Positions 36,222 to 43,655 of a DNA stretch of 64,000 nucleotides are shown piece after piece. The notes beneath the pieces were generated by a model, which was not told the origin of the DNA, did no database searches, and saw nothing but the letters and a program-made list of their open reading frames with translations. The stretch lies in assembly GCA_910578145.1 (NCBI GenBank), contig CAJTPJ010000005.1, positions 1 through 64,000 of the forward strand. The letters run 5' to 3'. Position 1 is the stretch's first letter. Each line of letters begins with the position of its first letter. The stretch comes from an uncultured Christensenella sp. (GTDB lineage: Bacteria; Bacillota; Clostridia; Christensenellales; Borkfalkiaceae). The position numbers and the translations under genes were made by a program.

Positions 36222-37253
36222 ATGGAACAGAACAAAGAAACGGTTGCGGTGGCAGAAGATTACACGGTAGAAGAACGCGATGCGCTTAACGAGAGAATCG
36301 ACGAGCAGTACAAGGAGATTATCGCCGAGGGCAAGTACAAAGACTTGCTTTTGAAATGCGGCGCAAACAGCAAGTATTCGGTAAGCAACATTATGCTTAT
36401 GCTCGAACAAAATCCCGATATGACCATTGCAAAAGGCATGAACGAGTGGGCGCGTGAAGGCAGACACATCAAAGAGGGTGCGGCGAATATGGAAATCATT
36501 GCGCCTACCAAAGAGGAATATCAGGTAACGGTAAAGGACGAAAACGACCAGCCGAAGCTCGACGAGAGCGGCAACGAAATCGTGCGCACGCGCGAAAGAA
36601 CGGTAGGGTTTCATCCCGTCTTTGTATTCGATATTTCGGCAACGGAAGGAACGGACTATAAGCCTTATGCAATCGGCAAAAAAGTATCCGACTTGGAAAA
36701 GAAAAACATTCTCGACGGCGTGTTCGCCGCTCTCTCGGCAAAGCATTGGAAGTACAAATTCACGGACGAATCGGAGTTTGCCGCCGACGAAAATTACAAA
36801 ATCGACAAAGAGAAAAAGACCATTAAAATCTGCAAGGGCATGGACAATGCAACGACGGCTCTGACGGCAATCGAAGCGGCAAGCAAGGCAATCAACGACA
36901 ACTACAAGGGCAGAAGTTTTGAAGGCATGACGGGCGAGAACGCCGAGAAGATTGAAGCCGACAGCAGAGGTTGTATTCTTGCGGCGCACTTCGGTCTCGA
37001 TACGAGCGGTTATAAATTCGACTATATGCAGAATATGACCGAAGAACAGACGGGACTTTTCCGCGACAATCTCAACCTTATCTGCGCAAGTACCAAACTT
37101 GTAATGGACAAGGTTGCCCGCGCCTTTTACAAAAACCAACAGCAGAGAGCGCAGGCTGCGCCCAACCCTACCGCCGTCGGCGGCGGGGTTGAGGTAGCAC
37201 CCGATTCCTTTCGTGAAGGGAACGCCAAGCATTCGGAAATGGAAGCAGCTTGA
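36222..37253 (+). CDS. ArdC-like antirestriction protein
   Basis: 343 residues. The N-terminal ~140 residues (YSVSNIMLMLEQNPDMTIAKG, NEWAREGRHIKEGAANMEI, VFVFDISAT) match the ArdC-N single-stranded-DNA-binding domain. The HExxH protease motif of full ArdC is not seen; the C-terminal half is helical (DSRGCILAAHFGLDTS). ArdC of plasmid pSa is known to travel to recipients and protect incoming DNA. Here the tail reads HSEMEAA. Its last 41 bases overlap the primase gene. Confidence 0.75.
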   Translation: MEQNKETVAVAEDYTVEERDALNERIDEQYKEIIAEGKYKDLLLKCGANSKYSVSNIMLMLEQNPDMTIAKGMNEWAREGRHIKEGAANMEIIAPTKEEYQVTVKDENDQPKLDESGNEIVRTRERTVGFHPVFVFDISATEGTDYKPYAIGKKVSDLEKKNILDGVFAALSAKHWKYKFTDESEFAADENYKIDKEKKTIKICKGMDNATTALTAIEAASKAINDNYKGRSFEGMTGENAEKIEADSRGCILAAHFGLDTSGYKFDYMQNMTEEQTGLFRDNLNLICASTKLVMDKVARAFYKNQQQRAQAAPNPTAVGGGVEVAPDSFREGNAKHSEMEAA

Positions 37254-38088
37254 AAGCGTACCCGATGAATTAAAGAAGTTACGGCAATGGGTGTGTTTTA
37301 AGGCTAAACCGCAGGAAGGGCATTGGGGCAAAGCAATGATTTCGCCGATCACAGGCGATTATGCAAAAAGCAATGAGCCGACAACGTGGTGCGATTTTAA
37401 TACGGCATTAAGATATGCACAGACACACGAACAGGACGGTTTGAGCTTTGTGCTGACAAGCGGTATCGTTTTCGTTGACATTGACGAGGTTGACGAAAAG
37501 CCTGCCGAAGTCAGAGAAAAGATGCTCGACCTTGCATCAAGTCTTGATACCTATTGCGAAACATCGGTAAGCGGTAAAGGGCTGCACTTTCTGTGTTACG
37601 GCAGTCTGCCCGAAAACGCAAGAAAGAAAAATGACACGCTCGGTCTTGAAATGTACGACAACAGACGGTTTGTTTGTATGACGGGCAACGTTGTGGGCGA
37701 TAGCACCGAAATAAGAGACTTGTCGGACAGAATCGTGGAACTGAATAAACAGTATCTTGGACAGCCTGTCAAATATAAGCCCATAGTCCGCAAGCAAGCT
37801 ACAAAGACGGATCGAGAACTCATAGATAAAATACGCAACAGTCGGCAGGGCGCAAAGTTTGATAGGCTCTACCGTGGCGATTGGCAAGGCAGTTATGAAA
37901 CGCAAAGCTCGGCAGATTTCGCGCTTGCGAGAATATTAGCGTATTGGACTCAAGACGAAGGGCAGATAGACAGTATATTCCGTTCAAGCGGACTGTACAG
38001 ACCGAAGTGGGATCACAGCGGCGGCTACTATGCAAGACGAACAATCAATATGGCTTTGAGCTTGGCACATAACACAGCAGAAATGTAA
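37213..38088 (+). CDS. Primase-polymerase, AEP type with NrS-1-like C-domain
   Basis: 291 residues from GTG 37213, inside the end of the ArdC-like gene. The metal-binding motif is VFVDIDEVDE (about 93-102) and the S-x-H-like motif is GKGLHFLCYG (about 118-127), both typical of archaeo-eukaryotic primases. The C-terminal region (YRGDWQGSYETQSSADFALARIL...FRSSGLYRPKWD) matches the helical domain of phage NrS-1-type polymerases. No helicase domain follows. It could prime complementary-strand synthesis in the recipient. It ends in NTAEM. Confidence 0.8.
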   Translation: MKGTPSIRKWKQLESVPDELKKLRQWVCFKAKPQEGHWGKAMISPITGDYAKSNEPTTWCDFNTALRYAQTHEQDGLSFVLTSGIVFVDIDEVDEKPAEVREKMLDLASSLDTYCETSVSGKGLHFLCYGSLPENARKKNDTLGLEMYDNRRFVCMTGNVVGDSTEIRDLSDRIVELNKQYLGQPVKYKPIVRKQATKTDRELIDKIRNSRQGAKFDRLYRGDWQGSYETQSSADFALARILAYWTQDEGQIDSIFRSSGLYRPKWDHSGGYYARRTINMALSLAHNTAEM

Positions 38089-38098
38089 GGGAGGAATT

Positions 38099-38689
38099 AT
38101 GGAAGATTCAATGACAGTATCGGACGGCGGCTATAAATTGCAGGTATTCCGCGACGAAGATGCGCAAAGCCCCCGTGAGTGGGACAATCTCGGTAAAATG
38201 GTATGTTGGCACAGACGATATAATCTCGGCGATAAACACGAGTACGAAGATCCGCAGGCGTTTAAGGAAAGCGACGAGTATAAAAACGCATTTGTCATTC
38301 TGCCGCTTTACCTGTACGACCATTCCGGCATTACTATGTCGAACACGGATTTCGGAGACCGCTTTGACAGCGGACAGGTGGGATATATATTCGTTACGAA
38401 AGAGCAGGCGCAGAAAGAATATCATTGCGAGTTGGACGAAAAGTTGGCAGACCGTATCCGCGAGATGCTCATAGCAGAGACCAAAATGTACGACCAATAT
38501 CTTCAAGGCGATTGCTATGCTTTTAAGATTATGGACGGACAGGGAGAAGAAGTAGATACTTGTTCCGGCTTTTTCGGCGACGATTTAACGGACGTATTGA
38601 GTGAGATGCGCGAGTCGTGCAATGACGAGTTCGGCGGCTTGTTCGAGAAAATGGAAAAGCATTCGTCGGCTTATGCGGCTATGATGTAA
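38099..38689 (+). CDS. Unrecognised conserved mobile-element protein
   Basis: 196 residues, acidic, soluble. The segments SPREWDNLGKMVCWHRRYNLGD (about 23-44), ILPLYLYDHSGITMS and RFDSGQVGYIFVTKEQA are recognisable as a family common on gut Firmicutes phages and conjugative elements, but without a named function. GGGAGG precedes ATG 38099. It does not carry the EAEM-like tail of its neighbours. Confidence 0.6.
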   Translation: MEDSMTVSDGGYKLQVFRDEDAQSPREWDNLGKMVCWHRRYNLGDKHEYEDPQAFKESDEYKNAFVILPLYLYDHSGITMSNTDFGDRFDSGQVGYIFVTKEQAQKEYHCELDEKLADRIREMLIAETKMYDQYLQGDCYAFKIMDGQGEEVDTCSGFFGDDLTDVLSEMRESCNDEFGGLFEKMEKHSSAYAAMM

Positions 38690-38715
38690 AAAAACTAAAA
38701 GGAAATAGAGCAGGA

Positions 38716-39045
38716 ATGAAACAAGATATAGAAGAAGTGCGTAGAGCATTTTTTATACAGGTGCAAAATGAATACGACGATTTTCGTCGTATTCAAGTGC
38801 GCGGCGGTATCGAAAAGGTATACGATAATTCGCTTAAAATTACGTTCTACAAAGAAGTGCATAAGTACCTTATGGACGACGTATTGCACGACGAAGAATA
38901 TGTCGAGTTCTTGGGCGAAAAAATTATCGAGAAACTTTGGGACGTATTCGTTGTAAGTGAGCTGCCGCGACAGACGAGAGACTACCTTCGTCAGCTTATC
39001 AAGTTGCATCGTGATAATAACGAACGGCAAAGGCAGGCGGCGTAA
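38716..39045 (+). CDS. DUF3848-like small helical protein
   Basis: 109 residues, mostly helical. Its layout (short acidic N-terminus, FxxVQNEYDDF, then ITFYKEVHKYL, then LYR-like helices) resembles the DUF3848-type protein at 40667, so the two may be diverged copies. No catalytic motif. The stop overlaps the next start (TAATG). Confidence 0.5.
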   Translation: MKQDIEEVRRAFFIQVQNEYDDFRRIQVRGGIEKVYDNSLKITFYKEVHKYLMDDVLHDEEYVEFLGEKIIEKLWDVFVVSELPRQTRDYLRQLIKLHRDNNERQRQAA

Positions 39046-39461
39046 TGAGTTCATACGCTAACGGTTGTATGACCGTCGTTTTGCCCGTAGAACATATCGG
39101 AGAGTTTGAACGGTATTTCGATCAAGACTATGAATACAGCTTTCGGAATACGGAAATCACGCTTACGGAAAGCGAGAACGTAGAGAAAGCGGGTTATCAA
39201 AAGCGTATTTATGATATTTCTTGCAATACAAGTTTGGAAGCGTGTCTCATTGAAAACGAAGATAACGATATAAGAGATATTTGTTACAATCTCGGTCTTG
39301 CGTATTTGGATATTGATGCGCGTAATGACGAAGAAGATTTTAACGAAAGTATCACGTTTGATGAAAAAGACAGGATTTGCCGTTATGATTCGGATTCGTA
39401 TTTTGAAGGGAATACATCATACGAATTAAAGACAAAATCGGAAGCGGAGGCGGAATATTGA
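39045..39461 (+). CDS. Small Api92-like protein, paralogue 1
   Basis: 138 residues beginning MSSYANGCMTVVLPVEHIGEFERYF. The same opening (VVLP, then a helix ending in F) recurs in the next two genes, which suggests tandem duplication of a ferredoxin-fold unit. Very acidic; ends KSEAEAEY. It overlaps both neighbours by one to four bases. Function unknown. Confidence 0.55.
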   Translation: MSSYANGCMTVVLPVEHIGEFERYFDQDYEYSFRNTEITLTESENVEKAGYQKRIYDISCNTSLEACLIENEDNDIRDICYNLGLAYLDIDARNDEEDFNESITFDEKDRICRYDSDSYFEGNTSYELKTKSEAEAEY

Positions 39462-39877
39462 GCGATGCGGATAAGGCGGTGGTATTACCAACCGCAAATG
39501 TAGACGAGTTTTTGAAATTGTTTGAAAAGAATAATGCAGACGGCTTCGGGGTGCAAGAGATCGAGGAAACAGAAAGATATAGCAATTCTCACGGACTAAC
39601 TTTTTGTTTGCTGAATTTTCAACCTAACTTCGAGTTGTATGATATGGTTTACAGCGCAACGGACAGAGAGAAATCGCTGAAAGCAATCTGCGAACGATAT
39701 GGTGTCAAACGACTAACTATGTTTATGAATCAACCGTTTTGTGAACGGGAAGAGTCAGTTACTTACAATAAAAAGAACGGGCTTGATTATCAAAGTAGGA
39801 ACTATTTTCCATTACCGTGCAACGAATATTTGGACGAAGATGAGATGATAGAAGAAAAGGAAGAGGAGGCGGAGTAA
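39458..39877 (+). CDS. Small Api92-like protein, paralogue 2
   Basis: 139 residues from TTG 39458. It starts with VVLPTANVDEFLKLFEKNN, aligning with the start of the preceding gene, and has LLNFQPNFELYDMVYSATD in the middle. The tail is EEKEEEAE. It overlaps the preceding gene by four bases and the following remnant by one, so the three are translationally linked. No known function. Confidence 0.55.
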   Translation: MSDADKAVVLPTANVDEFLKLFEKNNADGFGVQEIEETERYSNSHGLTFCLLNFQPNFELYDMVYSATDREKSLKAICERYGVKRLTMFMNQPFCEREESVTYNKKNGLDYQSRNYFPLPCNEYLDEDEMIEEKEEEAE

Positions 39878-40073
39878 TGCCAAATTGGGCGGAAAGTGAA
39901 ATGTCGGTAGTATTGCCGAGCGAGAAGAAAACAAACACGGTTTGACAAGGCTTTTTATACAGTTCGATGCAGCGTGGAGTATTCATTCGTGTATGGTCGA
40001 AGGTTATCCGCAAGAAACGAATGGGGTATGCCCTACGTTAGAAGAAGCGTGTAAAAGTGAAGCGGAGATGTAA
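39877..40073 (+). pseudogene. Remnant of a third Api92-like paralogue
   Basis: It starts MPNWAESEMSVVLPSEKK and stops at TGA 39943. Another frame then continues to 40073 as LFIQFDAAWSIHSCMVEGYP...EACKSEAEM. Start and end look genuine but the middle is lost and the frame shifted, so an internal deletion is likely. It keeps both the family opening and the SEAEM tail. Confidence 0.65.
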
Positions 40074-40517
40074 ATGGCAAGATTTAAGGACGAAAATCGT
40101 GGCAGAAAAGAAAAGGGTAAAGACGGACAATATCTGTATTCGAGCGAGTATTGCGCAAACGGCGGTAGCGACGGTTTTATCTATAAAAATAGTGTAGCGT
40201 TTAACGAGCCGTGGCGGTATAAGGACAAAAACGAAATAGTCTATATCCCCGAATACGGTTTTCCCGACTGCAAATCCGAGCGAGTTTCTACGGACGAATT
40301 GCAAGCGCAATACACCCGACAGGACTTAATCAATCTTACGAATAGCGAGAGCTTGGCGGCAGAACTCTTTGACGAGCTGACATGGCAACACCCTGAAAAT
40401 TTGTGGAACGAGTGGTGTGCCGATTCCAATAAAAATGGCTATTGGATTGAGGCACGGTGGGCGTATGAAAAAGTGTACTTGCCGGAGTTTGCGGAAGGTG
40501 TGGATCGTAAAGGGTAA
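40074..40517 (+). CDS. Unrecognised accessory protein
   Basis: 147 residues, soluble, aromatic-rich (GYWIEARWAYEKVYLPEF). ATG directly follows the previous stop. It contains LTNSESLAAELFDELTWQHPENLWNEWC, a helical stretch resembling the C-terminal part of unnamed phage proteins. No EAEM-like tail (ends GVDRKG). Function unknown. Confidence 0.5.
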   Translation: MARFKDENRGRKEKGKDGQYLYSSEYCANGGSDGFIYKNSVAFNEPWRYKDKNEIVYIPEYGFPDCKSERVSTDELQAQYTRQDLINLTNSESLAAELFDELTWQHPENLWNEWCADSNKNGYWIEARWAYEKVYLPEFAEGVDRKG

Positions 40518-40523
40518 GAGCCT

Positions 40524-40670
40524 GTGTGTAGCGATGAGTTCTTTCACGTTGAGTGGCAGGACGAAGATTATAGAAACTATTGCCTGCAACGCTTGACGGA
40601 AATCGGGTGCATAACGAAAGACGATGCACGGACAATTCAAAACGCATTATCAGAGGGGGAAATGGAATGA
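40524..40670 (+). CDS. 48-residue small protein
   Basis: GTG start at 40524, seven bases after the previous stop; it ends at TGA overlapping the next ATG. It reads MCSDEFFHVEWQDEDYRNYCLQRLTEIGCIT...SEGEME. Gene order, overlap and the GEME tail favour translation. The ribosome site is weak. Possibly a trimmed relative of a larger protein. Confidence 0.45.
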   Translation: MCSDEFFHVEWQDEDYRNYCLQRLTEIGCITKDDARTIQNALSEGEME

Positions 40671-41029
40671 CGGAAGAAATAGATTACCGTGCGGCGGTAG
40701 CGGAAAACGTTACGCAGGAATATAACGATTTCTATGCTGCCGAAATGCAAAAGTCAAAGGAAGAAATCTTTAACGATGCTTATCAAATTCATTTCTATAA
40801 CGAATTGAAAGAGTTTTTAAAATCGGAAGCAGAATCGCATTACCTTGTTACGGACGGCTTCCGCTGTTTGTATCAGGACGGTAAAAGCGTGTTGGCGTGT
40901 TTGTATGACTACTACCTGAAAGACGAATATGCAAGCACGGTTAATTGGGAAGAAATCAACGACTTCATCAATCGGTATAACGAAAAATATTACAGCGACA
41001 TTTTAGAGGAGGAAAGCGAACTTGGGTAA
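40667..41029 (+). CDS. DUF3848-like protein
   Basis: 120 residues from ATG 40667, chosen because GAGGGGG lies just upstream and the ATG overlaps the previous TGA. It reads YDFYAAEMQKSKEEIFNDAYQIHF-type helices then LYQDGKSVLACLYDYYLKDEYAS, the common plan of DUF3848 proteins of gut mobile elements. The C-terminus is acidic (EEESELG). Function unknown. Confidence 0.6.
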   Translation: MTEEIDYRAAVAENVTQEYNDFYAAEMQKSKEEIFNDAYQIHFYNELKEFLKSEAESHYLVTDGFRCLYQDGKSVLACLYDYYLKDEYASTVNWEEINDFINRYNEKYYSDILEEESELG

Positions 41030-41576
41030 GGTAATTTATTCGACGGACGATAACGCTTTGGAAGCGCTGAAAGAAAGATTGGCAAAGCAGGAAGCCGATC
41101 ACGAAGAAATGAAAAAGCGAAACGAGTATTTCCGCAAAAATGGTAATATAGTCGGCTAGCCCGATATGCCCGAAGAAAAAGCAAAAAAGATAGATGAAAG
41201 AATTGCGGGCGGCTATTCTTGGGAAAGACAGCCGCACCCTGCGTGGCAGTTGCAGAACTCTAATCAGGAAATCCGCAGGACGAAACAGCGCATCAAGCAG
41301 TTGGAAGCGGAAAGCAAGCGCGAGGAAGCAACCTACGATACGGACGGCTTGGGTTTCGAGGTCGTGGAAAATCAGGACATTAAAAGGTTGCAGATTATTT
41401 TCGAGGGCGGCAGAGTAGACAATGCGACTTATCAGCAGTTAAGACATCTCGGCTTTGTTTTCTCAAAAACAAATCAGGCGTTCCAAAGACAGTTGAACGA
41501 AAACGCAAGGTGGGCGGCTAACCATTTTATCGACGGACAGCGGGCGTTGCAGAGCAAACCCGAAGCGGAAATGTAG
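41022..41576 (+). pseudogene. Accessory gene split by an in-frame TAG
   Basis: TTG 41022 follows GAGGAGG. Forty-five codons (DNALEALKERLAKQEADHEEMKKRNEYFRKNGN) run to TAG 41157-41159. The same frame then continues as PDMPEEKAKKIDERIAGGYSW to a TAG at 41574. Together they match one unnamed ICE family in which this region is continuous. The second half could restart at ATG 41166 and give 136 residues ending SKPEAEM. A single-codon nonsense change is the simplest explanation. Confidence 0.65.
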
Positions 41577-41584
41577 GAGGGAAT

Positions 41585-42277
41585 ATGATTTTCATAAATG
41601 AGCAGTTGGATAAACTCAAAGACGAAAACGGTATCGTTCAAGTCAATAAAAAGCAGAATGCCTATCCGCATCTGTACGATGAAAAAGGTAAGGAACTTTG
41701 TAATTTCTACGTTGGGTATGACGAAGCGAACGAAAACTTGCTTGTCGAAACAACAATCAACGATACCGAAACTATCAAGCAAAAGCTCGGCGAGTTCATA
41801 AAAGAGCAAAAGCTGTTTCTTAAAAATAGAAAACAGAAATTACAAAAAGAACTTGCCGTATGCGATAAACGTATTAAAGCTATAAACACGGTATTGGCGG
41901 ACAAGGGATTAAGCAGGGAGTTTACGAAAGCGGACTGTTGTCGTTCTATGTACGAAAAACTACCCGAAGGCGAAACAAGCAATCGCGGCAAAGTCGGTAT
42001 CATTTCAATGGAGTGTCTTGCCGCGGATTACAGAAAGCCCGAATATCAATTATTCAGGTTAGAGGGTGGCTTCGGGTGTTCGCCTACAAACGGTGGAAAC
42101 GCTTGCTTCGGTAAATTCTGCGCGGACGGCTCGGAGGCGCGTATGGAAAGGTTTGATTTTCTCGGAATTGCAAACGCAGAAGTAGAGAAGATTGCCGAAG
42201 AACTTGAAGCAGGTTGGTCGGGCGGCGCAAGCGGTTGTGCAAAAAAAGAGCGTGAGCCGGACGAGCCTGAAATGTAA
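41585..42277 (+). CDS. Unrecognised accessory protein with coiled coil
   Basis: 230 residues. A central coiled coil (about 75-110, KQKLGEFIKEQKLFLKNRKQKLQKELAVCDKRIKAI) lies between a beta-rich N-terminus and a cysteine- and glycine-rich C-terminal part (CSPTNGGNACFGKFCADGSEARMERFDFLG). It ends PDEPEM. GGAGG precedes ATG 41585. Its cysteines are not in a standard zinc spacing. Function unknown. Confidence 0.55.
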   Translation: MIFINEQLDKLKDENGIVQVNKKQNAYPHLYDEKGKELCNFYVGYDEANENLLVETTINDTETIKQKLGEFIKEQKLFLKNRKQKLQKELAVCDKRIKAINTVLADKGLSREFTKADCCRSMYEKLPEGETSNRGKVGIISMECLAADYRKPEYQLFRLEGGFGCSPTNGGNACFGKFCADGSEARMERFDFLGIANAEVEKIAEELEAGWSGGASGCAKKEREPDEPEM

Positions 42278-42286
42278 GGGGGAATA

Positions 42287-43099
42287 ATGCTAACAAGAAA
42301 GGAAGTTGAACTGAACGGACTGAAAGATGGTAAAGACTATGTTTATCTCGGCGATGTGCGTTATCAGGTCGGCGATAAGTTCTACCACGACGGAATGGAA
42401 GTCGTTATCGCAGGTATTATCGATTCAGCGCATTTTATGTCCGAGAAAGGTAACTGTTGGCATACGGGTATGTTTTATGACAAAAAGTGCGAACACGGCA
42501 GGAATATGAAACCGTTGGAATACTGCGACAGGTTAGTACGCGATGCTGAAATCAGATTGCGTAACAAGCAATTCTTTAACCCCGATATTTACATTTTGCG
42601 CGGCGGCGAGAAACTTGAAGAATTAGGCGAATGTCTGTTCCGATATGTGCATAAATCTTCGAGATACATAGCCGAGATTAACGACAATCAAATGTACAGA
42701 GATTCTTCGCTTTGCGGTGTAGCATCTCAGGCGTTTGGGAAGTTATCTTCGGAAGTTATGTTTTCGTTGCAGGATTGGGGCGTAAGCGGCGAGGAATGTA
42801 AGAGCATATTGCTTGACGATAATTGCAAGACAATCGATTATGAGGGCTTTAAGCATACGGTTGTTTGTTCGGGGAAGATGGAAGGAACAAACGATACGGT
42901 AACGCTGTTAAAAAGGCATTGTGAGCCTGCACAACAGTTTGCATTGGTGCGTTATCTGAAACCTTTAAGCAATGGCGAATATATAGGCGATACCGTTTGG
43001 GAAGATACAGACTTTATTGATGCCGCAGAAACCTTTTATGAATATACTGGGCGAACAGTAGAACGGGCGGTTAAGAATGAAAGCGAAGCTGAGCTTTAA
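42287..43099 (+). CDS. Unrecognised accessory protein
   Basis: 270 residues, soluble. It has an SH3-like N-terminus (YVYLGDVRYQVGDKFYHDGMEVVIAGI) and a C-terminal part with many cysteines and aromatics. It ends NESEAEL, overlapping the next gene by 23 bases. AGGGGGA precedes ATG 42287. No family recognised. Confidence 0.55.
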   Translation: MLTRKEVELNGLKDGKDYVYLGDVRYQVGDKFYHDGMEVVIAGIIDSAHFMSEKGNCWHTGMFYDKKCEHGRNMKPLEYCDRLVRDAEIRLRNKQFFNPDIYILRGGEKLEELGECLFRYVHKSSRYIAEINDNQMYRDSSLCGVASQAFGKLSSEVMFSLQDWGVSGEECKSILLDDNCKTIDYEGFKHTVVCSGKMEGTNDTVTLLKRHCEPAQQFALVRYLKPLSNGEYIGDTVWEDTDFIDAAETFYEYTGRTVERAVKNESEAEL

Positions 43100-43637
43100 G
43101 ATGGTGGATAGCGACATGAGCGATACAATGGGCAAATTACTGTGTATTACGGGCGACTACAATGCGCAGATAAAAGAGTATATTGAGAGCATATCAAAGG
43201 TTGATCCTGAAAGCGACGGCGATACAATAATCGACTTTGCAAAAATCATTCCTGTCAAGGACGAACACAATGAGCAAGAGTGTTTGGAAAAGTGGGGAAC
43301 GATACGCGGTGCATCGAATACGCAGATATACTTTGAGGGCGAGGGCAACCCGCCTATGCTTGGCAATCTGATTTACTTTGATTCGCACAATACGGTTGAG
43401 AAGATTGCACAGGCAATATCGGAAGCGCAACCCGATTTCAGTGTGAGATATGAGTACTGCGACAATTCAGCTACGGCGGCAGGCTATAAGGTGTTTTACG
43501 GCGGCTATGAAGTCGAGAGCGAAGAATACGAGCGGTTAAGTCAAGATGCAATTACGCTCTATCGGGAACTGTGGGGCGACGGCGGCTTTGTCTATGACGA
43601 GAAACAAAAAAAGTATGTGAGTGCAGAAGCGGAGTAA
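43077..43637 (+). CDS. Api92-like ferredoxin-fold protein, second copy
   Basis: 186 residues from ATG 43077 (ATG 43101 is an alternative). IIDFAKIIPVKDEHNEQECLEKWGT, LIYFDSHNTVEKIAQAI and YRELWGDGGFVYDEKQKKYV align by eye with the protein at 33581, though the MPNW start is missing. The tail is VSAEAE. It is the last small gene before the methylase-helicase. Confidence 0.65.
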   Translation: MKAKLSFKMVDSDMSDTMGKLLCITGDYNAQIKEYIESISKVDPESDGDTIIDFAKIIPVKDEHNEQECLEKWGTIRGASNTQIYFEGEGNPPMLGNLIYFDSHNTVEKIAQAISEAQPDFSVRYEYCDNSATAAGYKVFYGGYEVESEEYERLSQDAITLYRELWGDGGFVYDEKQKKYVSAEAE

Positions 43638-43655
43638 GAAAAGACAGAGGGGAGA

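Noticed and set aside
35940..37352. 470-codon open frame on the minus strand
   Set aside because: It runs antisense through the PP-loop, ArdC-like and primase genes, which have clear motifs, ribosome sites and overlaps. Its product has no recognisable domain; it is a codon-usage shadow.
41157..41159. TAG recoding or read-through
   Set aside because: Other genes in the window (for example those ending at 13368 and 41576) use TAG as their normal stop, so one internal TAG is better explained by mutation.
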